A stretch of 46,533 nt of DNA from an uncultured Cyclobacteriaceae bacterium (GTDB lineage Bacteria; Bacteroidota; Bacteroidia; Cytophagales; Cyclobacteriaceae). The stretch lies in contig CALGOB010000138.1 of the NCBI GenBank assembly GCA_937958005.1, forward strand, positions 1-46,533, written 5' to 3'. The position numbers and the translations under genes are program-made. Under the pieces are notes generated by a model. It worked only from the letters and a program-made list of their open reading frames with translations, did not search any database and was not told where the DNA came from. Shown here in pieces: positions 18,741 to 27,195 of this stretch (position 1 is its first letter; each line of letters starts with the position of its first letter).

Positions 18741-18796
18741 AGATAATGGATGTCCATATTTTGTGAAACTTAAATTGAAATGGACATCCATTGTCT
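18741..18796. repeat. 17-bp inverted repeat just after the OmpA-family gene
   Basis: AGATAATGGATGTCCAT (18741-18757) pairs with ATGGACATCCATTGTCT (18780-18796) at 16 of 17 positions, with a G-U for the other, around a 22-nt loop. No T-run follows, so it is not a classical intrinsic terminator. It may mark the operon end or an end of the decayed insertion sequence next to it. Confidence 0.6.
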
Positions 18797-18814
18797 TGGC
18801 TGGATCGAAAAATA

Positions 18815-19473
18815 TTTTTTGGTAACTTTTAAAGAGTCCAGATATATAATTTCATCAAAGGGATGGGTTTTAGCTATCAAAAATCAAAAGGTCTTTATAC
18901 CGAAGCAGATATTGAGAAACAAAAAGAATTTAAACAGGCATAAAAAAAATCCTTGAAAGCCCCCCAGATACTGTTTTACTGTTTGAAGACGAGTTTTCAC
19001 TTTCTAATACGGCGACTACTTCTTGCAAATGGGGCAAGAAAAGCAAGCAACCTAGGATAAATGTAAACAAAGGGGTAGGGAAAGAAAAACAGGGATGTGG
19101 AGATATAATTTTGAAACGGGGTAAATGACAGTAACCTTTCATTAAAAAGGGAATTGCCAAAGTTTTAAGAAGCACTCTTTACCTACAAAAAACATTCGAA
19201 GATTATCATGGTTGTAGATAATGTAAGGTTTCACCATACTAAGCTTCTCAAAAAACGGTTGTTTAAAAAACACAACTCGAAATTATCTACCTATCCCCTC
19301 ATAGCCCTGAACTCAACCCGGATGAAAGAGTATGGTGGTACATGAGAAAAAAGATTGCACATAATAGATATGTCAAATCTCTCGAGGAAAGAATTCAAAT
19401 TTCATGGAAGATGTTTTCCTATTTCCAAATCCCAAATCAAGAGTTTCTAATCGTTTGTGAAATTGATTTTTAG
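18815..19473 (+). pseudogene. Decayed IS630-family transposase
   Basis: Three reading frames together give the C-terminal two thirds of an IS630 transposase. Frame one reads GFSYQKSKGLYTEADIEKQK and stops at 18941. A poly-A frameshift leads to ILESPPDTVLLFEDEF and then GKKSKQPRINVNK. A second frame gives MVVDNVRFHHTKLL. The third gives SPELNPDERVWWYMRKKIAH and ends at 19473. The expected DDE motifs are all recognisable: the EDE, the DN of VVDNVRFHH, and the E of SPELNPDE. At least two frameshifts and several stops mean it cannot make a working enzyme in this form. Programmed frameshifting is known for some IS630 elements, but the in-frame stops argue for decay. Confidence 0.85.
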
Positions 19474-19665
19474 ACTCTACATAGTCAAAAACAAGTCTCA
19501 TTTAGGTTTCATTAACTACTCTGGCGAATCAATTTAAATCAGTTAAATAGTTGTAATTCGCACAAGAAAAATAGCATTTTTATTGTTACTAAATAAATTT
19601 AAATGTTATTTGTCTGTTTCCTTTCAAATAAGCACTCACAATTTTAGATTCCTAAAAAATTGTAC

Positions 19666-19760
19666 TATATTCGAGTTGTTGTTGTGGATTAAGATTTGAT
19701 TAGTCCTTTTTATTTTGAGTTTTTGACCTTGGGGTTCAGGTGGAGACCTGAACCTTTTTT
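19666..19760 (+). ncRNA. Candidate small RNA with terminator
   Basis: A possible -7 element, TATATTCG at 19666-19673 (one mismatch from TAnnTTTG), is followed about 60 bases later by a strong intrinsic terminator. There is no ORF between them. The predicted transcript would be about 75-80 nt, beginning near 19680. Only promoter-like and terminator signals support this. I do not recognise a known RNA family. Confidence 0.35.
19733..19760 (+). terminator. Strong intrinsic terminator
   Basis: GGTTCAGGT (19733-19741) pairs perfectly with ACCTGAACC (19746-19754) around GGAG and is followed by TTTTTT. It is far from any upstream intact plus-strand gene (the OmpA gene ends 1 kb earlier), so it probably serves a non-coding transcript or is left over from a lost gene. 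Confidence 0.8.
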
Positions 19761-19821
19761 ATTCCTTTCAAAAAAACTCATAAATTGCGTACTTTATAAT
19801 ATTGCTGATTTATTTGATATC

Positions 19822-19845
19822 AATTTAATCCCTAAGGGATATTAA
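19822..19845. repeat. 24-bp palindromic repeat, shared with 38877-38900
   Basis: The 24 bases containing TTAATCCCTAAGGGATATTAA are the exact reverse complement of 38877-38900. The core ATCCCTAAGGGAT is self-complementary, suggesting a REP-like dispersed unit. Confidence 0.65.
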
Positions 19846-19872
19846 CTCCCTTGGTAGAGCATCTCGACTTTT
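19846..19872 (+). pseudogene. Possible 5'-half tRNA-Lys(UUU)-like fragment
   Basis: CTCCCTTGGTAGAGCA matches a tRNA D-arm (a CTC/GAG stem around a TTGGTA loop), and TCTCGACTTTT matches the 5' anticodon stem and a CUUUU loop of tRNA-Lys. The 3' anticodon stem, T-arm and acceptor stem are absent; GC-rich unrelated sequence follows. It could be a leftover attachment fragment or a chance match. Confidence 0.3.
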
Positions 19873-20070
19873 CCGCGGACGCTGAAGCTTCTTTGCGGAG
19901 GCGCGATTGGGATTGGTTTATTGATTAATAGGATCACTTCATTGGATAAAATAAACTACTAAATGAATTTGACTTTAGTGGTGAGATTAAGCAAGAAATC
20001 TGTAGAGATACCACTCTATAACCTGCACTATTTTTAAAAGTAAAAACGAATACTAACTTTATGTTTATAA

Positions 20071-20180
20071 GGGCGTATAAGATATTCTAGTAAATTCGGT
20101 TTTGAAAAAGCATTTCCTTGCCTAGACAAAAAACACAGGCATAGCATGACACGGCTCATCCCGCACTATGGTAGAATATT
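20071..20180. repeat. Dispersed hairpin repeat, family A, copy 3 (diverged)
   Basis: GGGCGTATAAGATATTCTAG, then TAAATTCGGTTTTGA and GACAAAAAACACAGGCATAGCA, parallel the copy at 3671-3774 element by element. Before the closing CTATGG there is an extra stretch with ACACGGCTCATCCCGCA. Confidence 0.5.
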
Positions 20181-20356
20181 GCCTTTTTATTTACAACTTC
20201 ACTTGTTTTTGATCGTTTTCGAACACTTTTTTGTACAGTATGATACATAAAAGGTTACGTTCATTCCACTAAAATTATTTAAAAGCTTGATTTATAATCA
20301 GTTAAATACTATGGCATTTTTATTGGCATGTGTTCATCGAAATAAAATAGTTACTG

Positions 20357-21607
20357 ATGGACCGAAAAATCAAAAAAAATAAATGGACCTTTAAAAGGAT
20401 TGGAATTATCATAGTCGCATCTGCCTTTGCTTTTTTTCTGTTCTATAATTTTGCACTAGCCCCGGGAGGAACTAAATTAAAAGTAGAAGCAGGGAAAATT
20501 AATATAGCTACGGTCTATGAAGGTGATTTCAGAGAATACATACCTGTAGATGGGAATGTTTTGCCGATTAAGACTATTCGGTTAGATGCAATAGAAGGTG
20601 GAGTAGTTGAAAGGAAATTTAATGAAGGAGGCGTAGTCATTCAAAAAGGAGATACTATATTAAAATTATCTAATAATAACTTACTACAAAGTTATGTTAG
20701 AGAGGAGACTCAAGTATTCCGTCTAGTGAATGATCTCCAAAATACGAAACTCAGCTTGAAAAGGAATAAATTCATTTTACAGAGAAATTTGAGTGAGCTA
20801 GATTTTCAAATTTCGGCAGCAAAGGATAATTATGAGAGAAGTAAACCATTGCATAAGGAAAAGATAATATCTGATCAAGAATTTTTGAACATTGAGCGAG
20901 AGTATAAAAGACTGGTTTCCAATAGGAAAATAGAAATTGAGTCACAGGAATTTGATAAAATAAGTACTAAACAGCAAATCTTTCAACTAGAAGAAACATT
21001 GGTTAGAACAAAGAATAACCTCGAAATGATCAGTGGGAATCTGGAGAATTTATATGTCAGAGCCCCCATTGAAGGTCGTTTATCGTCAGTGGATGTAGAG
21101 GTAGGGGAATCTATTTCAGTAGGACAGAATATTGGGCAAATAGATGATGTAAGTGGTTTTAAGGTAAGGGCTGAAATAGATGAGCATTATATTTCAAGAA
21201 TATATGAAGGACTTGTTGGGACTTTTGATTTTGCTAGCAAGAACTATGGTTTAGAGCTGAGAAAAATTTATCCAGAAGTTAATAATGGCCTTTTTCAAGT
21301 GGACTTATCATTTAGTGAAGGAATTCCTGAAGGAATAAGAAGAGGGCAAACCTTACAAATTAGGCTTCAGTTGAGCGAAAATATTACAGCCGTTCAGATA
21401 CCTAGAGGTAGTTTTTATAATACTACTGGAGGGAATTGGATATTTGTATTAGATCCATCTGAAGAGTTTGCAACTAAGAGAAAAATTAGATTGGGGAGGC
21501 AAAATCAAAGATTCTATGAAGTCTTGGAAGGTTTAAACCCTGGTGAAAAAGTTGTTGTATCTTCATACGATGGCTATAATGATAAAGATAGGTTAGTATT
21601 CAAATAG
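20357..21607 (+). CDS. HlyD/MacA-type periplasmic adaptor protein
   Basis: This 416-residue protein has one N-terminal membrane anchor (IGIIIVASAFAFFLFYNFAL, residues about 14-33). A split lipoyl/barrel-sandwich fold follows (VDGNVLPIKTIRLDAIEGG before, RAPIEGRLSSVDVEVGESI after) around a long alpha-helical hairpin rich in Lys, Glu and Gln (about residues 110-235). A beta-barrel and membrane-proximal domain end the protein. Such adaptors bridge an inner-membrane pump and a TolC channel. The ATPase gene starts 35 bases downstream and a TolC gene is third, so this is the adaptor of a MacAB-TolC-like ABC exporter. The substrate cannot be predicted. An RND adaptor is less likely because of the adjacent ATPase. 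Confidence 0.88.
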   Translation: MDRKIKKNKWTFKRIGIIIVASAFAFFLFYNFALAPGGTKLKVEAGKINIATVYEGDFREYIPVDGNVLPIKTIRLDAIEGGVVERKFNEGGVVIQKGDTILKLSNNNLLQSYVREETQVFRLVNDLQNTKLSLKRNKFILQRNLSELDFQISAAKDNYERSKPLHKEKIISDQEFLNIEREYKRLVSNRKIEIESQEFDKISTKQQIFQLEETLVRTKNNLEMISGNLENLYVRAPIEGRLSSVDVEVGESISVGQNIGQIDDVSGFKVRAEIDEHYISRIYEGLVGTFDFASKNYGLELRKIYPEVNNGLFQVDLSFSEGIPEGIRRGQTLQIRLQLSENITAVQIPRGSFYNTTGGNWIFVLDPSEEFATKRKIRLGRQNQRFYEVLEGLNPGEKVVVSSYDGYNDKDRLVFK

Positions 21608-21642
21608 AAACGTCAAATAAAAAAGGAAACAAATAGTTGATT

Positions 21643-22356
21643 ATGGAAAATTCTAAGAATTTAATTAAAACTGTAGATCTTAAAAAGTTTTACTACACCG
21701 ATGAAATTGAAACCACAGCATTGTCTGGAGTTAAGTTAGAAGTCAAAGAAGGTGAATTTGTAGCAATCATGGGACCCTCTGGTTGTGGTAAGTCAACTTT
21801 ATTAAATATCATAGGTTTACTTGACAACCCTTCCGAAGGGGAATTCCATTTTACGGATCTCGAAATTTCGCAATATAATGAGCGTAAAAGAGCTGATTTG
21901 AGAAAAGCTAACATTGGTTTTGTCTTTCAAAGCTTTAATTTAATTGATGAGTTAACAGTATTTGAAAACATTGAGTTACCACTGATTTATTTAAAATACT
22001 CAGCATCTGAGAGGAAAAAAAGGGTAGAAGAAGTGATGGAACAAATGAAAATCATGCACCGAAGAAATCATTTCCCTCAGCAACTTTCTGGTGGCCAGCA
22101 ACAAAGAGTAGCCATTTCAAGAGCAGTAATCGCAAAACCAAAATTGATTCTGGCGGATGAGCCTACAGGAAACTTGGATTCTGCCAACGGTCAGGAAGTA
22201 ATGAGTCTATTGACAGACTTGAATGAGAATGGCACCACTGTTATCATGGTAACGCACTCGCCTATAGATGCTGAATATGCACACAGAGTTATCCATTTGT
22301 TTGATGGACAAATAGTTTCTGAAAACATCAATGCAAGAGACAATAGCCTTGTATAA
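21643..22356 (+). CDS. MacB/LolD-type ABC transporter ATP-binding protein
   Basis: The ATG at 21643 (237 residues) is preferred over an in-frame TTG two codons upstream. The protein is a stand-alone nucleotide-binding domain: Walker [10 protein letters not shown], signature LSGGQQQR, Walker [10 protein letters not shown]-loop GNLDSANG and switch histidine in MVTHS. The sequence LDNPSEGEF and [20 protein letters not shown] place it in the MacB/LolD/FtsE group, whose permeases are FtsX-like. It has no membrane domain, so it must pair with a separate permease, and none is encoded next to it. It energises the exporter whose adaptor is just upstream. Confidence 0.92.
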   Translation: MENSKNLIKTVDLKKFYYTDEIETTALSGVKLEVKEGEFVAIMGPSGCGKSTLLNIIGLLDNPSEGEFHFTDLEISQYNERKRADLRKANIGFVFQSFNLIDELTVFENIELPLIYLKYSASERKKRVEEVMEQMKIMHRRNHFPQQLSGGQQQRVAISRAVIAKPKLILADEPTGNLDSANGQEVMSLLTDLNENGTTVIMVTHSPIDAEYAHRVIHLFDGQIVSENINARDNSLV

Positions 22357-22367
22357 ATAAAATAATG

Positions 22368-22406
22368 ACTCAAAGGATGTCTCAATGACTACTTTGAGTT
22401 TTTTCT
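22368..22406 (+). terminator. Intrinsic terminator between ATPase and TolC genes
   Basis: ACTCAAAG (22368-22375) pairs with CTTTGAGT (22392-22399) around a 16-nt loop, followed by a T-rich tract. It lies in the 73-base gap before the TolC gene, implying partial termination or a separate promoter for TolC. Confidence 0.65.
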
Positions 22407-22429
22407 TTCTCTTTTAAAACTCGAATACC

Positions 22430-23773
22430 ATGACGACTCCAAGGTCTCTATATATCTTAATTGTACTATTTTGTGTAAGTTCAATAAATACTTATGCTCA
22501 GGAGGAACTTAGTTTGGATGATTGCATCAAGATTGCCCTCAAGAATAATTACCAAATTAAAAGGGCGGAAAATAGTGCTTTGATCGCCAAATCGAATAGA
22601 GTACAAGCCTTGCTTGAGTATCTACCTAACCTTAATGCAGCTATAAATTACAGGATAGATATTGGGCCAACATTTGATAACAATACAGGAACTTTTGTAA
22701 ATAGAACGACTAGAAGGTCTAATCCAGGTATTGCTTCTACTTTCATTATTTTCAATGGGTTAAGGAATACATACCAATATAAAAGGACGCAAAACCAAGA
22801 GGAATCATCTCAATTTGCCCTTGAGTCAGCAAAAATTGATACAGAATCAGGAGTATTAGCGGCTTACTTAAACGTAGTATTGGATCGTGAAAGGATAAAA
22901 ATTGCTAATGAAAGAGTGAAACTTTTGAGTGAGCAATTAAATCGTGAGGTTAAAAGAGAATCTGTTGGGGTAGGGAATTTAGAATCGGTCTATAATTTTA
23001 AATCACAACTGGCAAATGAAAATCTCAATTTAGTAAACCTCACAAATACTTTGAAAGCAGATAAATTAAGGTTAATACAATTATTGAGTTTAAAAGAAGA
23101 TCGTGATTATGAAATTAAACAATATGAACTTGAAGAGAATGAGTTTTTAGTGAAAGTAGATCCATTTGAAAGTGTTCTTAATTCTGCACTTGGTTATTCA
23201 CCGCAATTAAAAAGTGCAAGATCAGATTTTAAGGTGTCTAAATTTAGATTAAAGGAAGTAGGGAGTGGTTATAGTCCTACTTTTAGTGTGAGTGCAGGAA
23301 TAGGGTCTCTATTTTCATCAAATAATACTTTTATAGATTCTAATGGAGAAGAACAGGTTGAGTCTTTTAGTAATCAGTTAAGACAAAATGAAGGAGAATT
23401 TATCAACTTCAACTTGGATATTCCTATATTCAATAAGTTCAGAACTAGAAGAGATGTACAGGTAGCTCGGTTGAACTTAGCGAATGCAGAGTACACACAA
23501 AACGAAGCAGAACAAGCAGTGAGAAATAATATACAACAAGTCTATTTAGATTTAGTTTCTGCTCAGGAAACTTATAAAGCCTCACTAGAGAATTTAAATT
23601 CTTTAAATCAGTCTTTTCAGTTTGTTAAGAAACGTTATGATACTGGAAATACTGATTTTTATACTTACCTAGAAAGCCTTAACAATAAAAACAGAGCGGA
23701 AATTGAATTAGCGAATGCTAAATATTCAATCATTTTTAGAAAGAAAATATTAAATCTTTTGCAAGGAGTATAG
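22430..23773 (+). CDS. TolC-family outer-membrane efflux protein
   Basis: This 447-residue protein has a signal peptide (YILIVLFCVSSINTYAQ) and the usual two-fold OEP repeat. Each half starts with a helix such as LSLDDCIKIALKNNYQIKRA or FESVLNSALGYSPQLKSARS and contains long coiled-coil helices (NEAEQAVRNNIQQVYLDL). The ending YDTGNTDFYTYLESLNN is typical of the family. It trimerises into an outer-membrane channel with a periplasmic tunnel that docks onto the adaptor. It is third after the adaptor and ATPase genes, though an intrinsic terminator separates it from them, so stoichiometry may be set separately. Confidence 0.92.
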   Translation: MTTPRSLYILIVLFCVSSINTYAQEELSLDDCIKIALKNNYQIKRAENSALIAKSNRVQALLEYLPNLNAAINYRIDIGPTFDNNTGTFVNRTTRRSNPGIASTFIIFNGLRNTYQYKRTQNQEESSQFALESAKIDTESGVLAAYLNVVLDRERIKIANERVKLLSEQLNREVKRESVGVGNLESVYNFKSQLANENLNLVNLTNTLKADKLRLIQLLSLKEDRDYEIKQYELEENEFLVKVDPFESVLNSALGYSPQLKSARSDFKVSKFRLKEVGSGYSPTFSVSAGIGSLFSSNNTFIDSNGEEQVESFSNQLRQNEGEFINFNLDIPIFNKFRTRRDVQVARLNLANAEYTQNEAEQAVRNNIQQVYLDLVSAQETYKASLENLNSLNQSFQFVKKRYDTGNTDFYTYLESLNNKNRAEIELANAKYSIIFRKKILNLLQGV

Positions 23774-23817
23774 CATTAGAAATTTTTCATAATAATTATA
23801 AGTGCACCCAGAGTTAT

Positions 23818-23849
23818 AAGCAGTAAGTGATCATACATTTACTGCTTTT
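23818..23849 (+). terminator. Terminator after the TolC gene, overlapping the end of lpxH
   Basis: AAGCAGTAA (23818-23826) pairs perfectly with TTACTGCTT (23839-23847) around a 12-nt loop, with T's following on the plus strand. The right arm lies over the stop codon of the convergent lpxH gene. Confidence 0.55.
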
Positions 23850-24615
23850 GATGATAAGTGAGCAATTCAACATGCTTATTACTGACTCTTAAATAAGTAA
23901 AGTTATTAATCCACTCGCCAAGGTTATAGTAAGTGCTTTCTGTTCCCACGGGTAATTCTAAAGGTAGATGTCGATGCCCAAAAATGTAGAGTTCATGTGG
24001 GTCTTTATTTTCTAGTTCTTTGCAGTAAGCCAATAACCATTCATTATCGAGATCTAAAGGGTGTTCTTTTTTATCATTTGCCAGCCGGCTTTTATTAGAC
24101 CAGTAGGAAGCTAATCCCATTCCAATATATGGGTGAAGAAAACTAAATGCAATTTGACAGAACCGGTTGGTAAATAGTACTTTTAAAGTTTTAAAAAAAT
24201 GATCTCCTGGTCCTAATCCATCTCCATGGCCAATATAAATTTTCTTAGACCCAATGATGAAGGTTTCAGGTTTTCTATAAATAGGGATTCCAAATTCCTC
24301 TGTAAAGTAATCAAACATCCACATGTCATGATTTCCTGTGAAGAAAATGATTTTTATTTCTGCTTCTATGAATTCTAATAATTTCGCCTGAAACCTAATA
24401 TAACCTTTTGGAATTACATGTTTGTATTCAAACCAAAAGTCAAAGATGTCTCCTACTAAAAATACTGCAGCTGCATCATGTTTAATAGAATCAAACCACT
24501 GAATAATCTTTTTTTCTCTTCGAAGGCTTTTGATTTTATCAGGCGCACCCAAGTGAAAGTCACTTGCAAAATAAACTTTTTTACCTTCAGGTAATATTTC
24601 GAATTGTCTGTTCAT
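23839..24615 (-). CDS. lpxH: UDP-2,3-diacylglucosamine diphosphatase (lipid A synthesis)
   Basis: This 258-residue calcineurin-like metallophosphoesterase carries all metal-binding motifs: SDFHLGAP, VGDIFDFWFEYK, TGNHDMW, IGHGDGLGPGD and FGHRHLPLEL. LpxH hydrolyses UDP-2,3-diacylglucosamine to lipid X at the cytoplasmic face of the inner membrane, the fourth step of lipid A synthesis. The length and the GDIFDFWFEY form fit the Bacteroidota LpxH group. The start codon directly abuts a T-run and a 38-bp perfect palindrome that separates it from ftsH upstream on the same strand, so transcription must come through or from within that structure. A related cytosolic phosphoesterase cannot be excluded. 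Confidence 0.85.
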   Translation of the reverse strand: MNRQFEILPEGKKVYFASDFHLGAPDKIKSLRREKKIIQWFDSIKHDAAAVFLVGDIFDFWFEYKHVIPKGYIRFQAKLLEFIEAEIKIIFFTGNHDMWMFDYFTEEFGIPIYRKPETFIIGSKKIYIGHGDGLGPGDHFFKTLKVLFTNRFCQIAFSFLHPYIGMGLASYWSNKSRLANDKKEHPLDLDNEWLLAYCKELENKDPHELYIFGHRHLPLELPVGTESTYYNLGEWINNFTYLRVSNKHVELLTYHQKQ

Positions 24616-24657
24616 AAAAAAAGCTTTTCGAAATTATTAATAATTTCGAAAAGCTTT
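24616..24657 (-). terminator. 38-bp perfect palindrome with T-run, between ftsH and lpxH
   Basis: Bases 24620-24657 are a perfect palindrome (half-site AAAGCTTTTCGAAATTATT). On the minus strand it is followed by seven T's that end at the lpxH ATG. This is the shape of a strong intrinsic terminator for ftsH. It could also act as a regulatory hairpin in the lpxH leader. Confidence 0.8.
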
Positions 24658-24699
24658 ACATTGATTAATACAAATTGTTTTTAGGAGAATTTAAAAGAA

Positions 24700-26736
24700 T
24701 TACTTACTTTCTTCAGCACCTTCTTTTTCTACTTCCTTTTTTTCTTTTGCGACTTCTATGTCTTCTCCTACTTCAGAAGACCCATCATTATTTTCTGTGA
24801 ATTGCTGATAGGTTGTCTCCTTTTCAAAAGGCCGTTTACCAATAAGCTCAGTCAAATCACTTTGGAATAAAATCTCTTTTCTGAGAAGCTCTTTAGCCAA
24901 AATATCTAGCTCAGATCTTTTGTCCGTTAAAAGTGTTTTAGTTCGATCATAAGCATCTTCTATGATCTTTTTCACTTCCTCATCTATTTTCTGTGCGGTA
25001 GCTTCAGAATAAGGTTTGTTAAACGAATAGTCTGATTGTTTTGAGTCGTAATACGAAACATTGCCAATTTCAGAATTCATTCCATAAACAGAAACTATGC
25101 TATAAGCCATCTTAGTAATTCTTTCTAAATCGCTTAATGCACCAGTGGAAATTTTACCGAAAACTAATTCTTCTGCAGCTCTTCCGCCTAAAGCCATACA
25201 CATCTCATCTATCAATTGATCTGTTTGATATAAGAATTGCTCTTTTGGCAGATATTGAGCATACCCTAGGGCAGCTACTCCTCTAGGAACAATGCTTACC
25301 TTCACCAATGGATCTGCATGCTCCAAGAACCATCCAGCAACTGCATGACCAGCTTCGTGAAATGCTACTATTTCTTTTTCTTCAGGGGAGATTATTTTGT
25401 TTTTCTTTTCTAGCCCACCTATGACTCTATCTATCGCATCCTGGAAGTCTTCCATGTCTACGGCAGTCTTGTCTTTTCTTGCGGCAATTAAAGCAGCTTC
25501 ATTACAAACATTGGCTATCTCCGCTCCAGCAAAACCAGGAGTCTGTGCTGAAAGTTTTTTAGAATCTACATCCTGAGCAGTTTTCAAAGGTTTTAAATGA
25601 ACTCTAAAAATTGCTTCCCTTCCTACTATATCTGGTTTGTCAATACTAATTTGTCTGTCAAACCTACCAGGCCTTAATAAGGCAGCATCTAATACATCAG
25701 GTCTGTTAGTAGCAGCTAATATGATTACACCGCTATCAGTTGCGAAACCATCCATTTCTACTAATAACGAGTTCAAAGTATTTTCTCGCTCATCATTTGA
25801 CCCAGGCATTTGACCTTTTCCCCTAGATCTACCTATAGCATCTATCTCATCTATAAATACAATACAAGGAGCTTTCTCTTTGGCTTGCTTAAACAAATCT
25901 CTCACCCTTGCAGCACCTACACCCACAAACATCTCAACAAAATCAGAACCTGATAAGGTAAAGAATGGAACAGCAGCCTCGCCTGCAACAGCTTTAGCCA
26001 GTAAAGTTTTACCAGTTCCTGGAGGGCCTACTAATAAAGCACCTTTAGGGATTTTTCCGCCTAGTTTTGTGAATTTAGAAGGGTTCTTTAAAAAATCTAC
26101 AATTTCTTTAACTTCTTCTTTTGCTTCATCTAATCCAGCAACATTGTCAAAGGTTATTTTCACTTTGTTTTCAGCATCAAATAAAGCAGCTCTTGATTTA
26201 CCAATATTAAATATCTGGCCTCCAGGTCCAGCGGATCCTGTCATTTTTCTCATTAAGAACCAAAAACCAAATATGAATAAAGCGATGAAACCAATGTTAA
26301 TCAATAAACTATTCGGATTTTCAGAATTATCTACTTCTAATGCAATTTTCTGACCACTTAATTCACCATTTATTTCATCTAATTTTTCGTTGAAGTTTTC
26401 CGCTGAAAAAATGTTGAAGTAATAATGGGGGCCTAGTTTTGGGGCAAAAGGACTCCTTTCATCTAATTGAATTGAGTATTTACTATTTGCTAAAGCCTCA
26501 CGCTTAAGTGTCACAAATACTTTCTTCTGATTAGAAAATACTTTGACATTGTCTACATCATTGCTCAAAGCCATCGCTTTGAACTCATCTTGATTGATAG
26601 GAATAGCAGAGTTATCATTAGCGAAATATGATACTGCGATTACAATAAGAAGTAAACCAAAAATGACCAAAATTTGATAATTAGGCCTATTTGGTTTCCC
26701 CATTAATTTTTTATTCCCTTTAGGTTTATCTCCCAT
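24700..26736 (-). CDS. ftsH: ATP-dependent zinc metalloprotease FtsH
   Basis: This 678-residue membrane AAA+ protease degrades damaged membrane proteins and selected regulators. Visible features in order: N-terminal transmembrane helix ([18 protein letters not shown]), a periplasmic FtsH-ext domain, a second helix ([15 protein letters not shown]), Walker A GPPGTGKT near residue 236, Walker [10 protein letters not shown], the SRH segment [20 protein letters not shown], and the zinc site HEAGH near residue 459. The tail is rich in Glu and Lys. The rsfS gene lies 55 bases upstream on the same strand, as is common in this phylum. Downstream is lpxH; in enterobacteria FtsH sets lipid A levels by degrading LpxC, but whether that applies here is unknown. 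Confidence 0.97.
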   Translation of the reverse strand: MGDKPKGNKKLMGKPNRPNYQILVIFGLLLIVIAVSYFANDNSAIPINQDEFKAMALSNDVDNVKVFSNQKKVFVTLKREALANSKYSIQLDERSPFAPKLGPHYYFNIFSAENFNEKLDEINGELSGQKIALEVDNSENPNSLLINIGFIALFIFGFWFLMRKMTGSAGPGGQIFNIGKSRAALFDAENKVKITFDNVAGLDEAKEEVKEIVDFLKNPSKFTKLGGKIPKGALLVGPPGTGKTLLAKAVAGEAAVPFFTLSGSDFVEMFVGVGAARVRDLFKQAKEKAPCIVFIDEIDAIGRSRGKGQMPGSNDERENTLNSLLVEMDGFATDSGVIILAATNRPDVLDAALLRPGRFDRQISIDKPDIVGREAIFRVHLKPLKTAQDVDSKKLSAQTPGFAGAEIANVCNEAALIAARKDKTAVDMEDFQDAIDRVIGGLEKKNKIISPEEKEIVAFHEAGHAVAGWFLEHADPLVKVSIVPRGVAALGYAQYLPKEQFLYQTDQLIDEMCMALGGRAAEELVFGKISTGALSDLERITKMAYSIVSVYGMNSEIGNVSYYDSKQSDYSFNKPYSEATAQKIDEEVKKIIEDAYDRTKTLLTDKRSELDILAKELLRKEILFQSDLTELIGKRPFEKETTYQQFTENNDGSSEVGEDIEVAKEKKEVEKEGAEESK

Positions 26737-26791
26737 TAATAATTTATTTAAGTCTTTTTAAAACGTGTTTAGTACATAAAGGTTTGAAAGC

Positions 26792-27157
26792 TTATGATTT
26801 TATCACTGAAGTGACAGCGTCGCCCCATAATTCCTCTATTGCATAAAACTCTCTTTTTTCCTGATTAAAAACATGTGCCACTACATCTACATAGTCGATT
26901 AATACCCACTCTTTATTTTGTCTTCCTTCTTTTTTCCAAGGATGTTGTGAAGAATTTTTATAAACTATCTCTTCAATAGCATCAGATATAGCATCTATTT
27001 GAGTATCAGAATTACCAGAACAAATAATGAAATAGTCCGCAACAGCATTTTTTACCCCCTTTAAATCCATGACAGTAATGTCTACTGCTTTTTTCTCTAA
27101 CATACCCTCTATCACTAAATCACGTAGGGAAAGAGAAACCTCTTGTTTTTTCTGCAT
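26792..27157 (-). CDS. rsfS: Ribosomal silencing factor RsfS
   Basis: This 121-residue Iojap/DUF143 protein shows the family core: DITVMDLKGVKNAVADYFII, CSGNSDTQIDAISDAIEE, then EGRQNKEWVLIDYVDVVAHV and FYAIEELWGDA near the end. RsfS binds ribosomal protein L14 on the large subunit and blocks joining of the subunits when nutrients are scarce. It is the first gene of a minus-strand pair with ftsH and is divergent from birA, with only 38 bases between the two start codons. Length is typical. Confidence 0.93.
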   Translation of the reverse strand: MQKKQEVSLSLRDLVIEGMLEKKAVDITVMDLKGVKNAVADYFIICSGNSDTQIDAISDAIEEIVYKNSSQHPWKKEGRQNKEWVLIDYVDVVAHVFNQEKREFYAIEELWGDAVTSVIKS

Positions 27158-27195
27158 TCAAAATTTAAATTTACAAACAAAACTACTAAAAATAA

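Larger units (their letters stand above)
18729..20356. other. Gene-poor region with mobile-element debris
   Basis: No intact gene is visible in about 1.6 kb. Separate entries describe its contents: an inverted repeat, the IS630 remnant, a terminator and possible small RNA, a 24-bp palindrome, a half-tRNA-like piece and a family A repeat. The remaining stretches (about 19480-19660 and 20181-20356) are A/T-rich without recognisable features. The latter must hold the promoter of the export genes that follow. Confidence 0.6.

Noticed and set aside
18930-19175. 81-codon minus-strand frame in the gene-poor region
   Set aside because: The opposite strand gives clear IS630 transposase segments, so this frame is a shadow of a pseudogene.
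25880-26353. 157-codon plus-strand frame opposite ftsH
   Set aside because: It lies over the conserved AAA+ core of ftsH, lacks any domain and is explained by codon bias of the opposite gene.
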